A stretch of 64,000 nucleotides of DNA from an uncultured Coriobacteriaceae bacterium (GCA_902793195.1 CADBCS010000017.1:1-64000); one strand, 5' to 3'; numbered from the stretch's first letter, positions 47,739 through 57,725 are shown. The notes: generated by a model from the sequence alone, not told the origin. Numbers and translations are program-made.

Positions 47739-48037
47739 TGAACTCCCCGTACGAAGTCATCATTCGCCCGGTCGTCACCGAGCGCTCCTTCGACCTCATG
47801 GAGCAGGGCAAGTATACCTTTGAGGTTGCCCGTACCGCTCCCAAGGAGGAGATTCGCCTCGCGATCGAGAAGCTCTTTGACGTGCACGTGGTTAAGGTCA
47901 ACACCATCAACGTCAAGCCCAAGAACCGCCGCGTCCGCTACGTTGCGGGCAAGACGCGCCAGTGGAAGAAGGCCATCGTTACGCTCGCTCCCGGCGAGAC
48001 GATCGAGGTCTTTGCAGCCGACGGCGCAGCTAGTTAA
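47738..48037 (+). CDS. rplW: 50S ribosomal protein L23
   Basis: A 99-residue protein at the tunnel exit that docks trigger factor and SRP. It begins MNSPYEVIIRPVVTERS and ends in the basic loop region (VKPKNRRVRYVAGKTRQWKK). Overlaps rplD. The 144-base gap after it is the longest inside this ribosomal unit and contains no visible gene. Confidence 0.97.
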   Translation: MNSPYEVIIRPVVTERSFDLMEQGKYTFEVARTAPKEEIRLAIEKLFDVHVVKVNTINVKPKNRRVRYVAGKTRQWKKAIVTLAPGETIEVFAADGAAS

Positions 48038-48181
48038 GTAAGGTGCGTGCATCCTTTGGGGTGTGCGCAAACTTGCCGCGCACATAGATACGCGCGGTAC
48101 CGTGGTACATCCGGCGTCACTCCACCGAGGCAAAGCCTCAATCCCTGAGTGGGGTGGCCAACGGAAAGAAAGGGAAACGTA

Positions 48182-49018
48182 ATGGCAGTCAAGCACCTCA
48201 AGCCTACAAGCGCAGGGCGCCGCTTCCAGACGATTTCGGACTTTGCCGAGATCACGACGGACAAACCCGAGAAGTCGCTTCTCGAGCCCCTGCCCAAGAA
48301 GGCTGGTCGTAACAACAACGGCCGCATTACCACGCGCCACCAGGGCGGCGGCCACAAGCGTCGCTATCGTCGCATCGACTTCAAGCGCACGCACGACGAC
48401 GTGCCGGCAAAGGTCGCGAGCATCGAGTACGACCCCAACCGCTCCGCACGCATCGCGCTGCTGCACTATGCCGACGGCTTCAAGGCCTACATCCTCGCAC
48501 CTGCGGGCCTCAACGTGGGCGACACCGTGCTCTCGGGCGCCAAGAACGTCGACATCAAGCCGGGCAACGCAATGCCCCTCTCCGAGATTCCCGTGGGTAC
48601 GCTCGTGCACGCCGTCGAGTTCCAGCCCGGCAAGGGCGCGGCCATGGCACGTTCGGCCGGCACCTCGGTCCAGCTCATGGGCAAGGACAACGGCTACGCC
48701 GTGCTTCGCATGCCCTCCTCCGAGCTGCGTCGCGTGCTGCTCACCTGCCGCGCCACCGTGGGCGTCGTGGGCAACGCCGATCACGCAAACATCGTGGTGG
48801 GCAAGGCCGGCCGCAAGCGCTGGATGGGCGTCCGTCCCACCGTGCGTGGTACGGTCATGAACCCGGTCGACCACCCGCATGGCGGTGGCGAGGGCAAGAA
48901 CCACACCTCTGGTCGCCCGTCCGTCACCCCCTGGGGCAAGCCCACGAAGGGTTACAAGACGCGTGACCCCAAGAAGGGCAGCAACCGTCTCATCATCCGT
49001 CGTCGCAAGACGAAGTAG
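48182..49018 (+). CDS. rplB: 50S ribosomal protein L2
   Basis: A 278-residue protein needed for the peptidyl-transferase centre. It has the family core ([20 protein letters not shown], and [10 protein letters not shown] with the conserved His) and a normal C-terminus RRRKTK. ATG at 48182 follows GAAAGAAAGG. The protein is intact up to its stop, so the damage in the following rpsS begins after it. Confidence 0.97.
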   Translation: MAVKHLKPTSAGRRFQTISDFAEITTDKPEKSLLEPLPKKAGRNNNGRITTRHQGGGHKRRYRRIDFKRTHDDVPAKVASIEYDPNRSARIALLHYADGFKAYILAPAGLNVGDTVLSGAKNVDIKPGNAMPLSEIPVGTLVHAVEFQPGKGAAMARSAGTSVQLMGKDNGYAVLRMPSSELRRVLLTCRATVGVVGNADHANIVVGKAGRKRWMGVRPTVRGTVMNPVDHPHGGGEGKNHTSGRPSVTPWGKPTKGYKTRDPKKGSNRLIIRRRKTK

Positions 49019-49038
49019 TCGGCACACGAGAAGTAGAA

Positions 49039-49212
49039 GTCATCAAGACGTGGTCGCGCGCGTCCACCATCTTCCCCGAGATGGTCGGCCACACGATCGC
49101 CGTGCACGATGGCCGCAAGCATGTCCCCGTGTACATCACGGAGTCGATGGTCGGACACAAGCTGGGCGAGTTCGCCCCCACGCGCACGTTCCGTGGCCAC
49201 AAGGTCAAATAG
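49039..49212 (+). pseudogene. rpsS: rpsS (S19) lacking its first ~35 codons
   Basis: The frame from [20 protein letters not shown] to TFRGHKVK-stop is the last 57 or so residues of ribosomal protein S19 (normally about 93). The usual MSRSLKKGPF start and first 35 residues are missing: only 20 bases lie between the rplB stop and the point where S19 similarity begins. No ATG, GTG or TTG occurs in frame between 48970 and the homologous part, and the first internal ATG (at Met of EMVGH) would leave about 44 residues. A tandem AGAAGT (49029-49040) marks the junction. S19 is essential in known bacteria, so another copy or a sequence/assembly deletion must be considered. Confidence 0.85.
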
Positions 49213-49226
49213 GGGGTAGGAGCTAA

Positions 49227-49586
49227 ATGGCACAGAACACCAACATCAACGAGGCTCGCGCCTGCGCCAAGTACGTGCGCGTCGCTCCTCGCAAGGCCCG
49301 CCTCGTGGTGGACCAGATTCGTAACAAGTCCGTTGACAAGGCACTCGAGCTGCTGCAGTTCAACGCCCGCGCTGCAGCCGTGCCTGTGGCAAAGGTGGTC
49401 CGCTCCGCGGTGGCCAACGCCGAGAACAACCACGGACTGCGTGGCGAGCTCTACATCAAGAGCGCCTACGTGGACGAGGGTCCCACCATCAAGCGCTTCC
49501 GTCCGCGCGCCAAGGGTTCCGCTTCGCGCATCAACAAGCGCACGAGCCACATCACCGTCGTCGTCGCACCTCGAAAGGAGGCGTAA
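49227..49586 (+). CDS. rplV: 50S ribosomal protein L22
   Basis: A 119-residue 23S rRNA-binding protein of the exit tunnel. [20 protein letters not shown] and the basic hairpin [19 protein letters not shown] are diagnostic. GGGGGTAGGAG precedes ATG 49227, 14 bases after the rpsS remnant. Complete. Confidence 0.97.
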   Translation: MAQNTNINEARACAKYVRVAPRKARLVVDQIRNKSVDKALELLQFNARAAAVPVAKVVRSAVANAENNHGLRGELYIKSAYVDEGPTIKRFRPRAKGSASRINKRTSHITVVVAPRKEA

Positions 49587-49591
49587 GGGGA

Positions 49592-50727
<1,136 letters not shown>

Positions 50728-50733
50728 GCAAGA

Positions 50734-50940
50734 ATGAAGTACAAGGAAATTCAGGCACTCAGCGACGCCGAGCTCGCTATGAAGCTCGAGGAGGGTCGCG
50801 CCGAGCTGTTCAATCTGCGCTTCCAGATGGCAACGAGCCAGCTCGACAACACGGCGCGCGTCAAGCTCGTCAAGCGCGACATCGCCCGCGTCCAGACCGA
50901 GATTCGCGCCCGCGAGATCGCGGCCAACGCCAAGAACTAG
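50734..50940 (+). CDS. rpmC: 50S ribosomal protein L29
   Basis: A 68-residue two-helix protein at the tunnel exit. [13 protein letters not shown]-type C-terminal helix and the [14 protein letters not shown] start are typical. Six bases after rplP with AGGAGGTG as ribosome site. Confidence 0.96.
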   Translation: MKYKEIQALSDAELAMKLEEGRAELFNLRFQMATSQLDNTARVKLVKRDIARVQTEIRAREIAANAKN

Positions 50941-50959
50941 AGGGCAGGAGAGATACCAA

Positions 50960-51226
50960 ATGGCAGAAACCGCAATCAGGAACGCGCGTAAGATCCGCAC
51001 GGGTGTGGTTGTTTCGCTGTCCGGCGACAAGACCGTCACCGTAAAGATCAACTACCGCAAGCATCACCCTAAGTACGGCAAGATGATGACCATTTCCAAG
51101 AAGCTCCACGTTCACGACGAGAAGAACGAGTGCGGCCTCGGCGACACCGTTCGCGTCATGGAGACGCGTCCGCTCTCCAAGACGAAGCGTTGGCGCATGG
51201 TGGAGATCGTTGAGCGCGCCAAGTAG
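50960..51226 (+). CDS. rpsQ: 30S ribosomal protein S17
   Basis: An 88-residue OB-fold protein of the 30S body. [18 protein letters not shown] and [18 protein letters not shown] are the family signature. GGCAGGAGAG precedes ATG 50960. Confidence 0.97.
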   Translation: MAETAIRNARKIRTGVVVSLSGDKTVTVKINYRKHHPKYGKMMTISKKLHVHDEKNECGLGDTVRVMETRPLSKTKRWRMVEIVERAK

Positions 51227-51244
51227 CGATCGGAGGAACAGCGA

Positions 51245-51613
51245 ATGATTCAGATGGAAACCATGCTCAACGTCGCTGACAACAGCGGCGCGAGGCGCGT
51301 GAAGTGCATCAAGGTCATCGGTGGCTCCAAGAGGCGCTACGCCGGCATCGGTGACGTGGTAATCTGCGCAGTTCAGGAGGCAACTCCCAACAGCGCAGTC
51401 AAGAAGGGTGACATCGTGCGCTGCGTAATCGTGCGCACCAAGAAGGAGACCCGCCGCAAGGACGGCAGCTACATCCGCTTCGACCAGAACGCCTGCGTCG
51501 TCGTGGACAAAGAGGGCGAGCCCCGCGGCACCCGTATCTTCGGGCCCGTGGCACGCGAGCTGCGCGACCGCAAGTACATGAAGATCGTCTCGCTCGCACC
51601 CGAGACGCTGTAA
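51245..51613 (+). CDS. rplN: 50S ribosomal protein L14
   Basis: A 122-residue bridge protein. It starts [19 protein letters not shown] and ends [14 protein letters not shown], full length. ATCGGAGGAAC precedes the ATG. Confidence 0.97.
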   Translation: MIQMETMLNVADNSGARRVKCIKVIGGSKRRYAGIGDVVICAVQEATPNSAVKKGDIVRCVIVRTKKETRRKDGSYIRFDQNACVVVDKEGEPRGTRIFGPVARELRDRKYMKIVSLAPETL

Positions 51614-51629
51614 AGGAGGCGACCGACAG

Positions 51630-51947
51630 ATGCCTAAGATGAACGTGAAGAAGGGCGACAAGGTCCAGGTCCTCTCCGGCAAGGATAGGGGTGCTCAGGG
51701 CGAGGTCCTGCGCGCCTTCCCTCGCGAGGGTAAGGTCATCGTCGAGGGCGTGGCTGTGGTCAAGAAGGCCCAGCGTCCCACGCAGGAGAACCAGAACGGT
51801 GGCTTCAAGGAGATGGAGTCCAAGATCGACGTGTCCAACGTCATGGTTGTTTGCCCCAGCTGCGGCAAGCCGACCCGCGTTGGCCATGCAGTCAACGCCG
51901 AGGGCAAGAAGGTCCGCGTCTGCAAGAAGTGCGGCGCCCAGTTCTAA
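51630..51947 (+). CDS. rplX: 50S ribosomal protein L24
   Basis: A 105-residue KOW-domain protein that starts 50S assembly ([21 protein letters not shown]). The C-terminus has [11 protein letters not shown] and CKKCG, four Cys that can bind zinc. AAAGGAGGCG precedes ATG 51630. In other bacteria rplE and rpsN follow; here a strong hairpin and an unrelated Fic gene follow, so the unit ends early. Confidence 0.96.
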   Translation: MPKMNVKKGDKVQVLSGKDRGAQGEVLRAFPREGKVIVEGVAVVKKAQRPTQENQNGGFKEMESKIDVSNVMVVCPSCGKPTRVGHAVNAEGKKVRVCKKCGAQF

Positions 51948-51966
51948 GCCCAACCCAATCGATTGG

Positions 51967-51998
51967 CGAACGCCCCCTGCATCTGCAGGGGGCGTTCG
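51967..51998. terminator. 15-bp hairpin after rplX
   Basis: CGAACGCCCCCTGCA (51967-51981) pairs perfectly with 51984-51998 around a two-base loop, 19 bases after the rplX stop. It closes the ribosomal unit and may also stop the convergent fic transcript. Confidence 0.8.
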
Positions 51999-52010
51999 TG
52001 CATGTACCGC

Positions 52011-52068
52011 CCAAAAGGGACCGTCCCTTCCGGACTAGTCCAACGGGGACCGTCCCTTCTGGGCGGTT
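52011..52068. repeat. Repeat family A, double copy
   Basis: Two units with AAGGGACCGTCCCTTCCGG and ACGGGGACCGTCCCTTCTGG lie between the rplX hairpin and the end of the fic gene. The perfect GGGACCGTCCC palindrome occurs twice. Confidence 0.75.
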
Positions 52069-53116
52069 ACCGTATCCAGCGATACTTCGTGCCGCGGCCG
52101 CCACCGATTTTTTGAATCTTGCCGGCGCGTTGCAGGTTGGCAAGGGTACGATTTGCCGTAGTGGGGGAAATGTCGGGACATTCGTTAAGGATGTCAGATT
52201 TAGCGATATTCCCCAACGTGCGCCTGAATACCGCTTCGATGCGCTCTGGCTTCGACATGCGGGTCTCTACCACACCATTAAGACGATCCTCAAATATCCT
52301 GCTCGCGCCAATTAGGCAGCCAAGAAGGTACTTCACAAAGGCCAAATAGCTATGCGCTCCATCGCTCCATCCATAAGAGCTTCGCCTAAGTGCCTCATAA
52401 TACTGGTCTTTGCTCTTCTCGATTTCATGCTCTACAGACACATATCGTCCAACGAGATACCCACTGCGGTATAGCAAGAGGAGCGTAAGCAAGCGACTCA
52501 TACGACCATTGCCATCATTGAACGGGTGAATGCACACAAAGTCGAATGTAAAAATTGCCACGAGTAGGAGAGGGTCAACGATTTGCGCACGGGTCGCATC
52601 GTTGTACGCGTTGCAAAGTGATTCCATTGCGTCTGGAACTGCAATGGCGGGAAGTGGCTGGAAGCGCACTCGTCTATTCCCCTCTGAATCGATTTCGACG
52701 ATGCTGTTATCCACGTCCTTCCATTTTCCGCCGTAGGAGCGATCTGTGGCTTTAAAAAGATCCCTATGAAGCTGCAGAATGACGTTGGGAGTAACGTCAA
52801 TTGCATCATAGCTTTCGTGAATGAGCGAAAGCACGTTGCGATAACCAATGATTTCTTGCTCGTCCCGGTTTCGCGGCGCGACTTCGTCTGCCAGCAATTT
52901 TGCAAGACGACTTTCCGTAGTTGCAATCCCTTCAATACGATTTGACGAAGCAGTGCTTTGGATCTTAGCGACTTCCCGAAGAAACTCAAGCTCGGCTGGT
53001 CGTTGCTTAATATAGAGTGCCTGGCGCCCTTTGTGCTCGTGAAGAAGGGCAACAGAATTTAGCACGCCCTCTGTAAGGAGTTCATTGGGGGTGTGAGAGT
53101 AATCAAACGTCCGCAT
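52067..53116 (-). CDS. Fic-domain protein with self-inhibitory motif
   Basis: A 349-residue cytosolic protein that should transfer AMP from ATP to a protein target. The catalytic motif HPFNDGNGR starts at His197. The inhibitory motif is Ser58-Asn-Arg-Ile-Glu62-Gly63 (S/T-x-x-x-E-G/N) placed before the Fic core, the class II arrangement. A C-terminal winged-helix region (about 285-345) suggests DNA binding or regulation. A promoter-like pair TTTACT-17-TATACT on the minus strand (within about 53161-53195) predicts a transcript start just after the alternative TTG at 53155, favouring ATG 53116. Codon use is clearly more A+T-rich than in the neighbouring ribosomal genes, a sign of transfer. Confidence 0.88.
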   Translation of the reverse strand: MRTFDYSHTPNELLTEGVLNSVALLHEHKGRQALYIKQRPAELEFLREVAKIQSTASSNRIEGIATTESRLAKLLADEVAPRNRDEQEIIGYRNVLSLIHESYDAIDVTPNVILQLHRDLFKATDRSYGGKWKDVDNSIVEIDSEGNRRVRFQPLPAIAVPDAMESLCNAYNDATRAQIVDPLLLVAIFTFDFVCIHPFNDGNGRMSRLLTLLLLYRSGYLVGRYVSVEHEIEKSKDQYYEALRRSSYGWSDGAHSYLAFVKYLLGCLIGASRIFEDRLNGVVETRMSKPERIEAVFRRTLGNIAKSDILNECPDISPTTANRTLANLQRAGKIQKIGGGRGTKYRWIR

Positions 53117-53400
53117 ATCAGTCCAATCTGCATCATTTTCTAAAAATTTGGTCAAACAGTATACATATGACTAAGATAAAAGTAAATGACAAAGAATTTG
53201 GACATCTATCCGCTTGAGTCTCATGCAGAATCCGGGCAATCGCGATCAAATGGCGTTACTCCCCTGAGTGGAGCGAAGAACCGGAACCGCCCTCATGTAA
53301 AAAATGTGCCACGCGTTACCTCCGTTTGCGATGGGGCGTGCCATAATCAGATTCAAGAAGCCAATACGCAGCAACCTAACGTACACAAAGGACACCCAAT

Positions 53401-54135
53401 ATGGATCTTCTCGTCGCCATCGTTGATGATACGGATGATGATCGGTCCCGACTGTCGCAGGACGTGCGTTCCTTGCTCACGCAAAAGCAGTGTGACTGTA
53501 CGGTAGTCGCATACACGGGTGCCGAGGAGTTCCTGTCGGATGCCTCGCGTGGCAAGGTAGACATAGCCTTCTTGGATGTTCGCATGGGTGGCATGGATGG
53601 GATCGAGCTCGCCACCCGTCTTCGCGATGCCGACACCTCGCTTGTCATCGTGTTCGTTACCAGCTCGCGCGAGTACGCGCTCGACGCCTTTCCCACCCAT
53701 CCCTTCGACTACCTGGTAAAGCCCTACACGAGAGAGCGCCTGTCCACTGTGCTCGATGACATTCTGGCTGCGCTTCGCATGCGAGAGGGATCCAAGTCCA
53801 TCCAGGTGGACGTGCCCTACGGAAGCGTGGCCATTCCCTTGGATCGCGTGGTGGTCATTGAGGCACGAAGTCACAGCTCGGTGCTCACGCTGGAAGGCGG
53901 GCATGAGATACGTTCCACCCTGAGCTTTGCCAAGATCAATGCCCTTGTTGGCAGCGAACCACAGTTTCTATTGATTAACCGCGGCGTCGTGATCAACATG
54001 GACCGCGTGGTGAGCGTGGAGGAGGGCACCACCGTGATGGTGGGAGAGTTGCGGTTGCCCCTGCGAAGACGGGACCGAAGTGAGCTTGCCCGCACCATCA
54101 CCCAACACATGATCTCGCGCACGGCAAGGAGGTAA
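53401..54135 (+). CDS. LytTR-type response regulator (AgrA-like)
   Basis: A 244-residue transcription factor. The receiver domain (about 1-120) has acidic residues DDTDDD at the N-terminus, phosphoacceptor Asp59 in FLDVRMGG and Lys of LVKPYTR. The C-terminal about 100 residues form a LytTR DNA-binding domain (IEARSHSSVLTLEGG, LINRGVVINMDRV). ATG at 53401. The partner kinase starts one base after its stop. The 284-base gap before it (53117-53400) shows the leader only. Confidence 0.9.
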   Translation: MDLLVAIVDDTDDDRSRLSQDVRSLLTQKQCDCTVVAYTGAEEFLSDASRGKVDIAFLDVRMGGMDGIELATRLRDADTSLVIVFVTSSREYALDAFPTHPFDYLVKPYTRERLSTVLDDILAALRMREGSKSIQVDVPYGSVAIPLDRVVVIEARSHSSVLTLEGGHEIRSTLSFAKINALVGSEPQFLLINRGVVINMDRVVSVEEGTTVMVGELRLPLRRRDRSELARTITQHMISRTARR

Positions 54136-54136
54136 T

Positions 54137-55459
54137 ATGGACATCGTTGCCCTCAACATCTCCTATGCGCTCGAACTCTGCATGGCCATTCCCGCATTTG
54201 TAATGGCGTTGGCGCCCGTAAACAAGTCCCTTTCCATAGGAAAAAAAGAAGCATATGCGATGGCGGCCGCATACCTGGCACTGCTCATTGGAACAGGCGC
54301 AATCGTGTGCCGGCGACTGTATTTGCCCACCATTGTGGTTATGGTGCCAGGATCGCTCCTCCTCTTTCTTCCATATGCACAAACGGTCAACCTATCGTTG
54401 CCAAAGAAGATCTTCTGCTTCGCCAATGCCATGATGCTGTGCTCGTTTTCGACTATGTATGCCACCGTAATAATGGCAGCGTGGGAGTCAAACAATACCG
54501 CTAAGGTGGTTCTGCCGCAAACGGGGCTCTTGGCGCTCGTTATAGCTGCCATCTTGTGCCTGCTGTTCTACAAGACCTTGGTGGAAAAGCTCCCCGTGCT
54601 CCTCTTTCACGACGAGATAGACGACCTATGGCGTTGGCTCGTGCTTATTCCAGTGGCCCTTGCAGCCCTTATGCGGTGGATGATACCTCACGACCCGGCG
54701 CTCATTATGCTTGGGCGCACGGGGGCCATCATGCTGGTTACGACTGCGTTTATCCCCTTCGTGACGTGGCTTCTGTATCACATTGCATGGAACGTCATGT
54801 CGCGCGTGTGGGAAGAGGCCCAGTTGCGCCAGGAGGTCACGATTCTGCGGGCAGAAGAGCGGCGGTTCAACGAACTCAGCACATATATGAGTGAGGGCAG
54901 GGCGCTTCGCCACGATTTTCGCCACCACCTGCTGGCCATGCGCGGCATGTTGGAGGCAAACAAGATAAGCGAGCTCTCGGCGTATCTCGACCAACTCTCT
55001 AACATGGAGGCGGAGGGCCAGAGGCCGCAGCTGTGCCGAAACTTGGCCGTGGATTCGATAGCTGCCTATTACGATGCGATGGCTCAGGAAAAGCGTGTCA
55101 ACATGACCTGGTTCTTGGACTTGCCCGAGGAGCTTCCCGTTGGCGAGGTTGACTTCTGCGCGATTTTGGGCAACTTGGTGGAAAACGCCATCGTTGCCTC
55201 GGCGGAGCTGGAGGAACCCAAGCGCTGGGTCGAGGTTGTATCGCAAGAGGTTACCGACCATGCACTGGGCATAAACGTGCGCAACTCCTTTGCCGGCGAG
55301 GTGCACTTTGGCCGCGATGGGCTACCCAAGACTCGTAGACGCGGCCATGGCATCGGGCTTCCGTCGGTCGTTACCACCATACAGCGCTACAACGGTGGAT
55401 TCGACGTTCGCGCACAGGACGGCGAGTTTTTCTTTGGGGCAATGTTGTATCACGAGTAA
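54137..55459 (+). CDS. Membrane sensor histidine kinase (AgrC-like)
   Basis: A 440-residue kinase. Six or seven hydrophobic helices cover about 1-225, the usual polytopic sensor of peptide-sensing kinases. A short coiled linker leads to the H box with phosphoacceptor His259 (LRHDFRHH) and a GHKL ATPase with GNLVENAIVAS and RRGHGIGLPSV. AGGAGG precedes ATG 54137, one base after the regulator stop. No agrB- or agrD-like gene is adjacent, so the signal is unknown. Some stretches here are less G+C-rich than the core. Confidence 0.88.
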   Translation: MDIVALNISYALELCMAIPAFVMALAPVNKSLSIGKKEAYAMAAAYLALLIGTGAIVCRRLYLPTIVVMVPGSLLLFLPYAQTVNLSLPKKIFCFANAMMLCSFSTMYATVIMAAWESNNTAKVVLPQTGLLALVIAAILCLLFYKTLVEKLPVLLFHDEIDDLWRWLVLIPVALAALMRWMIPHDPALIMLGRTGAIMLVTTAFIPFVTWLLYHIAWNVMSRVWEEAQLRQEVTILRAEERRFNELSTYMSEGRALRHDFRHHLLAMRGMLEANKISELSAYLDQLSNMEAEGQRPQLCRNLAVDSIAAYYDAMAQEKRVNMTWFLDLPEELPVGEVDFCAILGNLVENAIVASAELEEPKRWVEVVSQEVTDHALGINVRNSFAGEVHFGRDGLPKTRRRGHGIGLPSVVTTIQRYNGGFDVRAQDGEFFFGAMLYHE

Positions 55460-55471
55460 CACAAAATCTGT

Positions 55472-55507
55472 GCCGCGATGGGGAGTATCCCCAAGGTGGC
55501 AAAGAGA
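55472..55507. repeat. Repeat family C, half copy
   Basis: GATGGGGAGTATCCCC and GTGGCAAAG match the left arm of the long hairpin after rpsJ (8592-8617), while the right arm is absent. GGGGA/TCCCC can still form a small hairpin after the kinase stop. A degraded copy is the simplest reading. Confidence 0.6.
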
Positions 55508-55612
55508 AGTAGGTACCTTAAAAAGTGCGGGTTTTGCGTTTGCGCCCAAACATGGTATGTAATACGTCGCTAGTGGTAAAATTTGTATAGCTGTGTAGAA
55601 GGGACAAATATC

Positions 55613-56089
55613 GTGTTGGCCATTCGAGACATACATCTGGGCGGAACAAAAGCCCGAGGACATAACAAGGACCTTCAACGACTGAGTCGACAGGACCTCC
55701 TTGAACTTTTGGTGGGCCAAATGCACGAGGGCGATGAGCTGCACGCCATCATCGAGCAAAGAGAGCGCGAGGTAGCAGACCTCAACGCCCTTGTGGATCG
55801 CCTTAAGGATAAGCTCGACCTCAAGGACGAGCAGATAGAGAACCTCAAAGAGAAGCTCAATCTCAAAGATGCGCAAATTGAGCATCTAAAGAAGCGGCTC
55901 GACCAAAAGGACAACACAATTTCCACGCTTAAGAGGCGCCTTGACTTTAAGGATTTGCTCATTGCGCGGTTGAGCGAGTCCCAAAACGTTGGTGCGGATG
56001 ATCTGGAGATCCTTGAGGCGCGCGAACGCGCATTGGAATACGCAGAGGCTCATGCGGAGGTCCAGGACGAGGAGTCACTGGATGAGTGA
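55613..56089 (+). CDS. Coiled-coil protein upstream of signal peptidase
   Basis: A 158-residue protein without signal peptide or known domain. Residues about 45-120 form a long coiled coil made of four 14-residue repeats on the pattern L-K-x-x-L-x-x-K-D-x-x-I, ending in a glutamate-rich tail. GTG at 55613 follows AGAAGGGA by nine bases; a TTG at 55583 is in frame but lacks a site. It overlaps the signal peptidase by eight bases (ATGAGTGA), so the two are co-translated. Function unknown; it might hold the peptidase or pilus proteins in place. Confidence 0.7.
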   Translation: MLAIRDIHLGGTKARGHNKDLQRLSRQDLLELLVGQMHEGDELHAIIEQREREVADLNALVDRLKDKLDLKDEQIENLKEKLNLKDAQIEHLKKRLDQKDNTISTLKRRLDFKDLLIARLSESQNVGADDLEILEARERALEYAEAHAEVQDEESLDE

Positions 56090-56882
56090 AGATATGAATG
56101 AAGAAGTATCCCGCGAGGACGAAGAACATGCTCCAAGCGCGGAGGCGCCCGAGGCCGAATCTGTCCGGGAGGGCGAAGAAGAGGCTCCAAGCATGGAGGA
56201 GCGCATAGCGGCGCTCGAGGCCGAGCTCGCCCGGGAGCGCCGCGAGGGCAAAGGAGACGCATCGGACGCACAAACGCTCGAGGCAGAACTTGCTCAGGAG
56301 CTTCACAAAGGTAAGAACGATGCTCCAAGCATAGAGATTCTTGAGGCTGAGCTTGGCCGTGTGCGTCACAAACGCAACTATCTCAAGGCATTGAAGAGCA
56401 CTGTTTTCAGCCTCATTATTGTGGCTGCGGCGGCTGTTCTCGTTGCCATGCTGGTGCTGCCTGTGCTTCAAATTACGGGTGCATCCATGACCAACACCCT
56501 GCAGGACCGCGACATAGTGGTCGCGCTGCGTGGCACAGATTTTAAAACGGGCGATGTGGTTGCGTTTTACTACAACAACAATATATTAGTGAAGCGCGTC
56601 ATCGCGAACGAGGGTCAGTGGGTAAACATTACCGAAGACGGTACGGTTTATGTCGACAACGTTGCCCTCGACGAGCCCTACATCAACGACAAGGCATTGG
56701 GCGACTGCAACATACAACTGCCGTATCAGGTGCCCGAAGGCAAGGTCTTCGTTATGGGCGACCACCGTAGTACGAGCGTGGACAGCCGAAGTACGGCGCT
56801 GGGATGTATAAGCAAAGAGATGTTCTTGGGGCGCATCCTGTTCCGGGTCTGGCCGCTTAACGCCTTGGGGCCGATAGGATAG
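56082..56882 (+). CDS. Signal peptidase I with acidic coiled N-terminus
   Basis: A 266-residue membrane serine peptidase of family S26. Catalytic Ser135 lies in ITGASMTNTL and Lys171 in NNILVKRVIA; GDHRSTSVDSR is box E. One membrane helix (about 105-127) precedes it, so the catalytic part is outside. The first about 100 residues are an unusual Glu/Ala-rich, probably coiled, cytosolic extension that normal enzymes lack, and it may pair with the coiled coil encoded upstream. Pilus loci often carry a dedicated signal peptidase; the LPXTG adhesin and pilin genes 2-7 kb downstream fit that idea. Confidence 0.88.
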   Translation: MSEDMNEEVSREDEEHAPSAEAPEAESVREGEEEAPSMEERIAALEAELARERREGKGDASDAQTLEAELAQELHKGKNDAPSIEILEAELGRVRHKRNYLKALKSTVFSLIIVAAAAVLVAMLVLPVLQITGASMTNTLQDRDIVVALRGTDFKTGDVVAFYYNNNILVKRVIANEGQWVNITEDGTVYVDNVALDEPYINDKALGDCNIQLPYQVPEGKVFVMGDHRSTSVDSRSTALGCISKEMFLGRILFRVWPLNALGPIG

Positions 56883-57067
56883 ACTGCCGTAGGCGCGGCA
56901 CCGACTGGCTTCGATTACGTTGGTGGTGTTTGATAGGCAAAAGGAGATGGGCCTATCGTCCAGCTTTAGGAGCCTCTGCCTGCGCTTCGGTGCCCTATCT
57001 CGGCTACGTCGCTTCTATATTTACTGGTCGGGTGGCTGGATTCGAAGGCTTTAAGGATTGCCTGGGG

Positions 57068-57412
57068 TCACTTTGCCAGCGAGAGCTTCTCTCTTACTGC
57101 CTCCTCTATAAAGCTGTTCAGGCTCTGGTTGTGCTCAATCGCGTAGATTGCGGCGCGGCGGTGGGTCTCCCTGTCGCGGAAACGAACGTTGAGGCTGCCC
57201 TTGTAGGCGACCTCCGGTGTCGTCCCGTCGTACTCGCACTGAACGAGGTAGTCGTCCACCGATCCGTGGAAGTCCTCCACGAGGCTGCGCGCGTCCACGC
57301 CCTCGTAGGAGATGAGCGAGCGAATGCCCAGCACCTTGCCAAAAAAGACCCCGTCCTCCTCCGAGAACTCGACGCTTCCCACGTAGCCCCTGTATTCCAT
57401 CGTGTTCCTCAT
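57068..57412 (-). CDS. hicB: HicB-type antitoxin
   Basis: A 114-residue antitoxin. The N-terminal half is the partly degraded RNase-H-like HicB fold (MEYRGYVGSVEFSEEDGVFF, GIRSLISYEG) and the C-terminal half a ribbon-helix-helix DNA-binding part (SLNVRFRDRETHRRAA, SLNSFIEEAVREKL). ATG at 57412 overlaps the HicA stop by four bases (ATGA) behind AGGAGG. It should neutralise HicA and repress the operon. Confidence 0.88.
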   Translation of the reverse strand: MRNTMEYRGYVGSVEFSEEDGVFFGKVLGIRSLISYEGVDARSLVEDFHGSVDDYLVQCEYDGTTPEVAYKGSLNVRFRDRETHRRAAIYAIEHNQSLNSFIEEAVREKLSLAK

Positions 57413-57666
57413 ATGAGGTCCTCCTGCTCCAATTGCTCCCTTAGCTGCTTGACCTGGTATGCCAGTAGCTCCTTTCGTGGGTGCGGCTTGTGGAGCAAAA
57501 TCTTAGTCGCGTGCTTGGCGCTTGAGAATAGCACCCTTGACCCGCTCGTCCTGCCCTTGTTCGCGCGCCTGTAGTCGAGGTGGCGCAGAAGCGTCTCCGC
57601 TTCCTCGAAGCTGAAGTCCCGGGGATTGGACTTCAGCTTGCGTATGAGCTTCTCCTTCTGCCCCAC
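57409..57666 (-). CDS. hicA: HicA-type toxin
   Basis: An 85-residue dsRBD-fold mRNA interferase. GQKEKLIRKLKSNPRDFSFE then SGSRVLFSS and ILLHKPHPRKEL match the family; the catalytic-His position after Gly-Ser reads Arg, as in a HicA subgroup I know from memory, with His in HKPHP close by. GTG at 57666 follows GAGGAG; an upstream ATG at 57735 would add a 23-residue leader with no match. Toxin precedes antitoxin, the usual hicAB order. Confidence 0.85.
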   Translation of the reverse strand: MGQKEKLIRKLKSNPRDFSFEEAETLLRHLDYRRANKGRTSGSRVLFSSAKHATKILLHKPHPRKELLAYQVKQLREQLEQEDLI

Positions 57667-57725
57667 GTACGCACTCCTCGTCCTTTCCGCTCTTCCCCAT
57701 GTACGGATACTACTCCATTCTGAGG

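Noticed and set aside
51630-51947. Zinc-ribbon fusion on L24.
   Set aside because: A Cys-rich C-terminus is common in bacterial L24, so it is not unusual.
56930-57574. A 214-codon plus-strand frame covering the hicAB region.
   Set aside because: The minus strand carries recognisable HicA and HicB with overlapping starts and ribosome sites.
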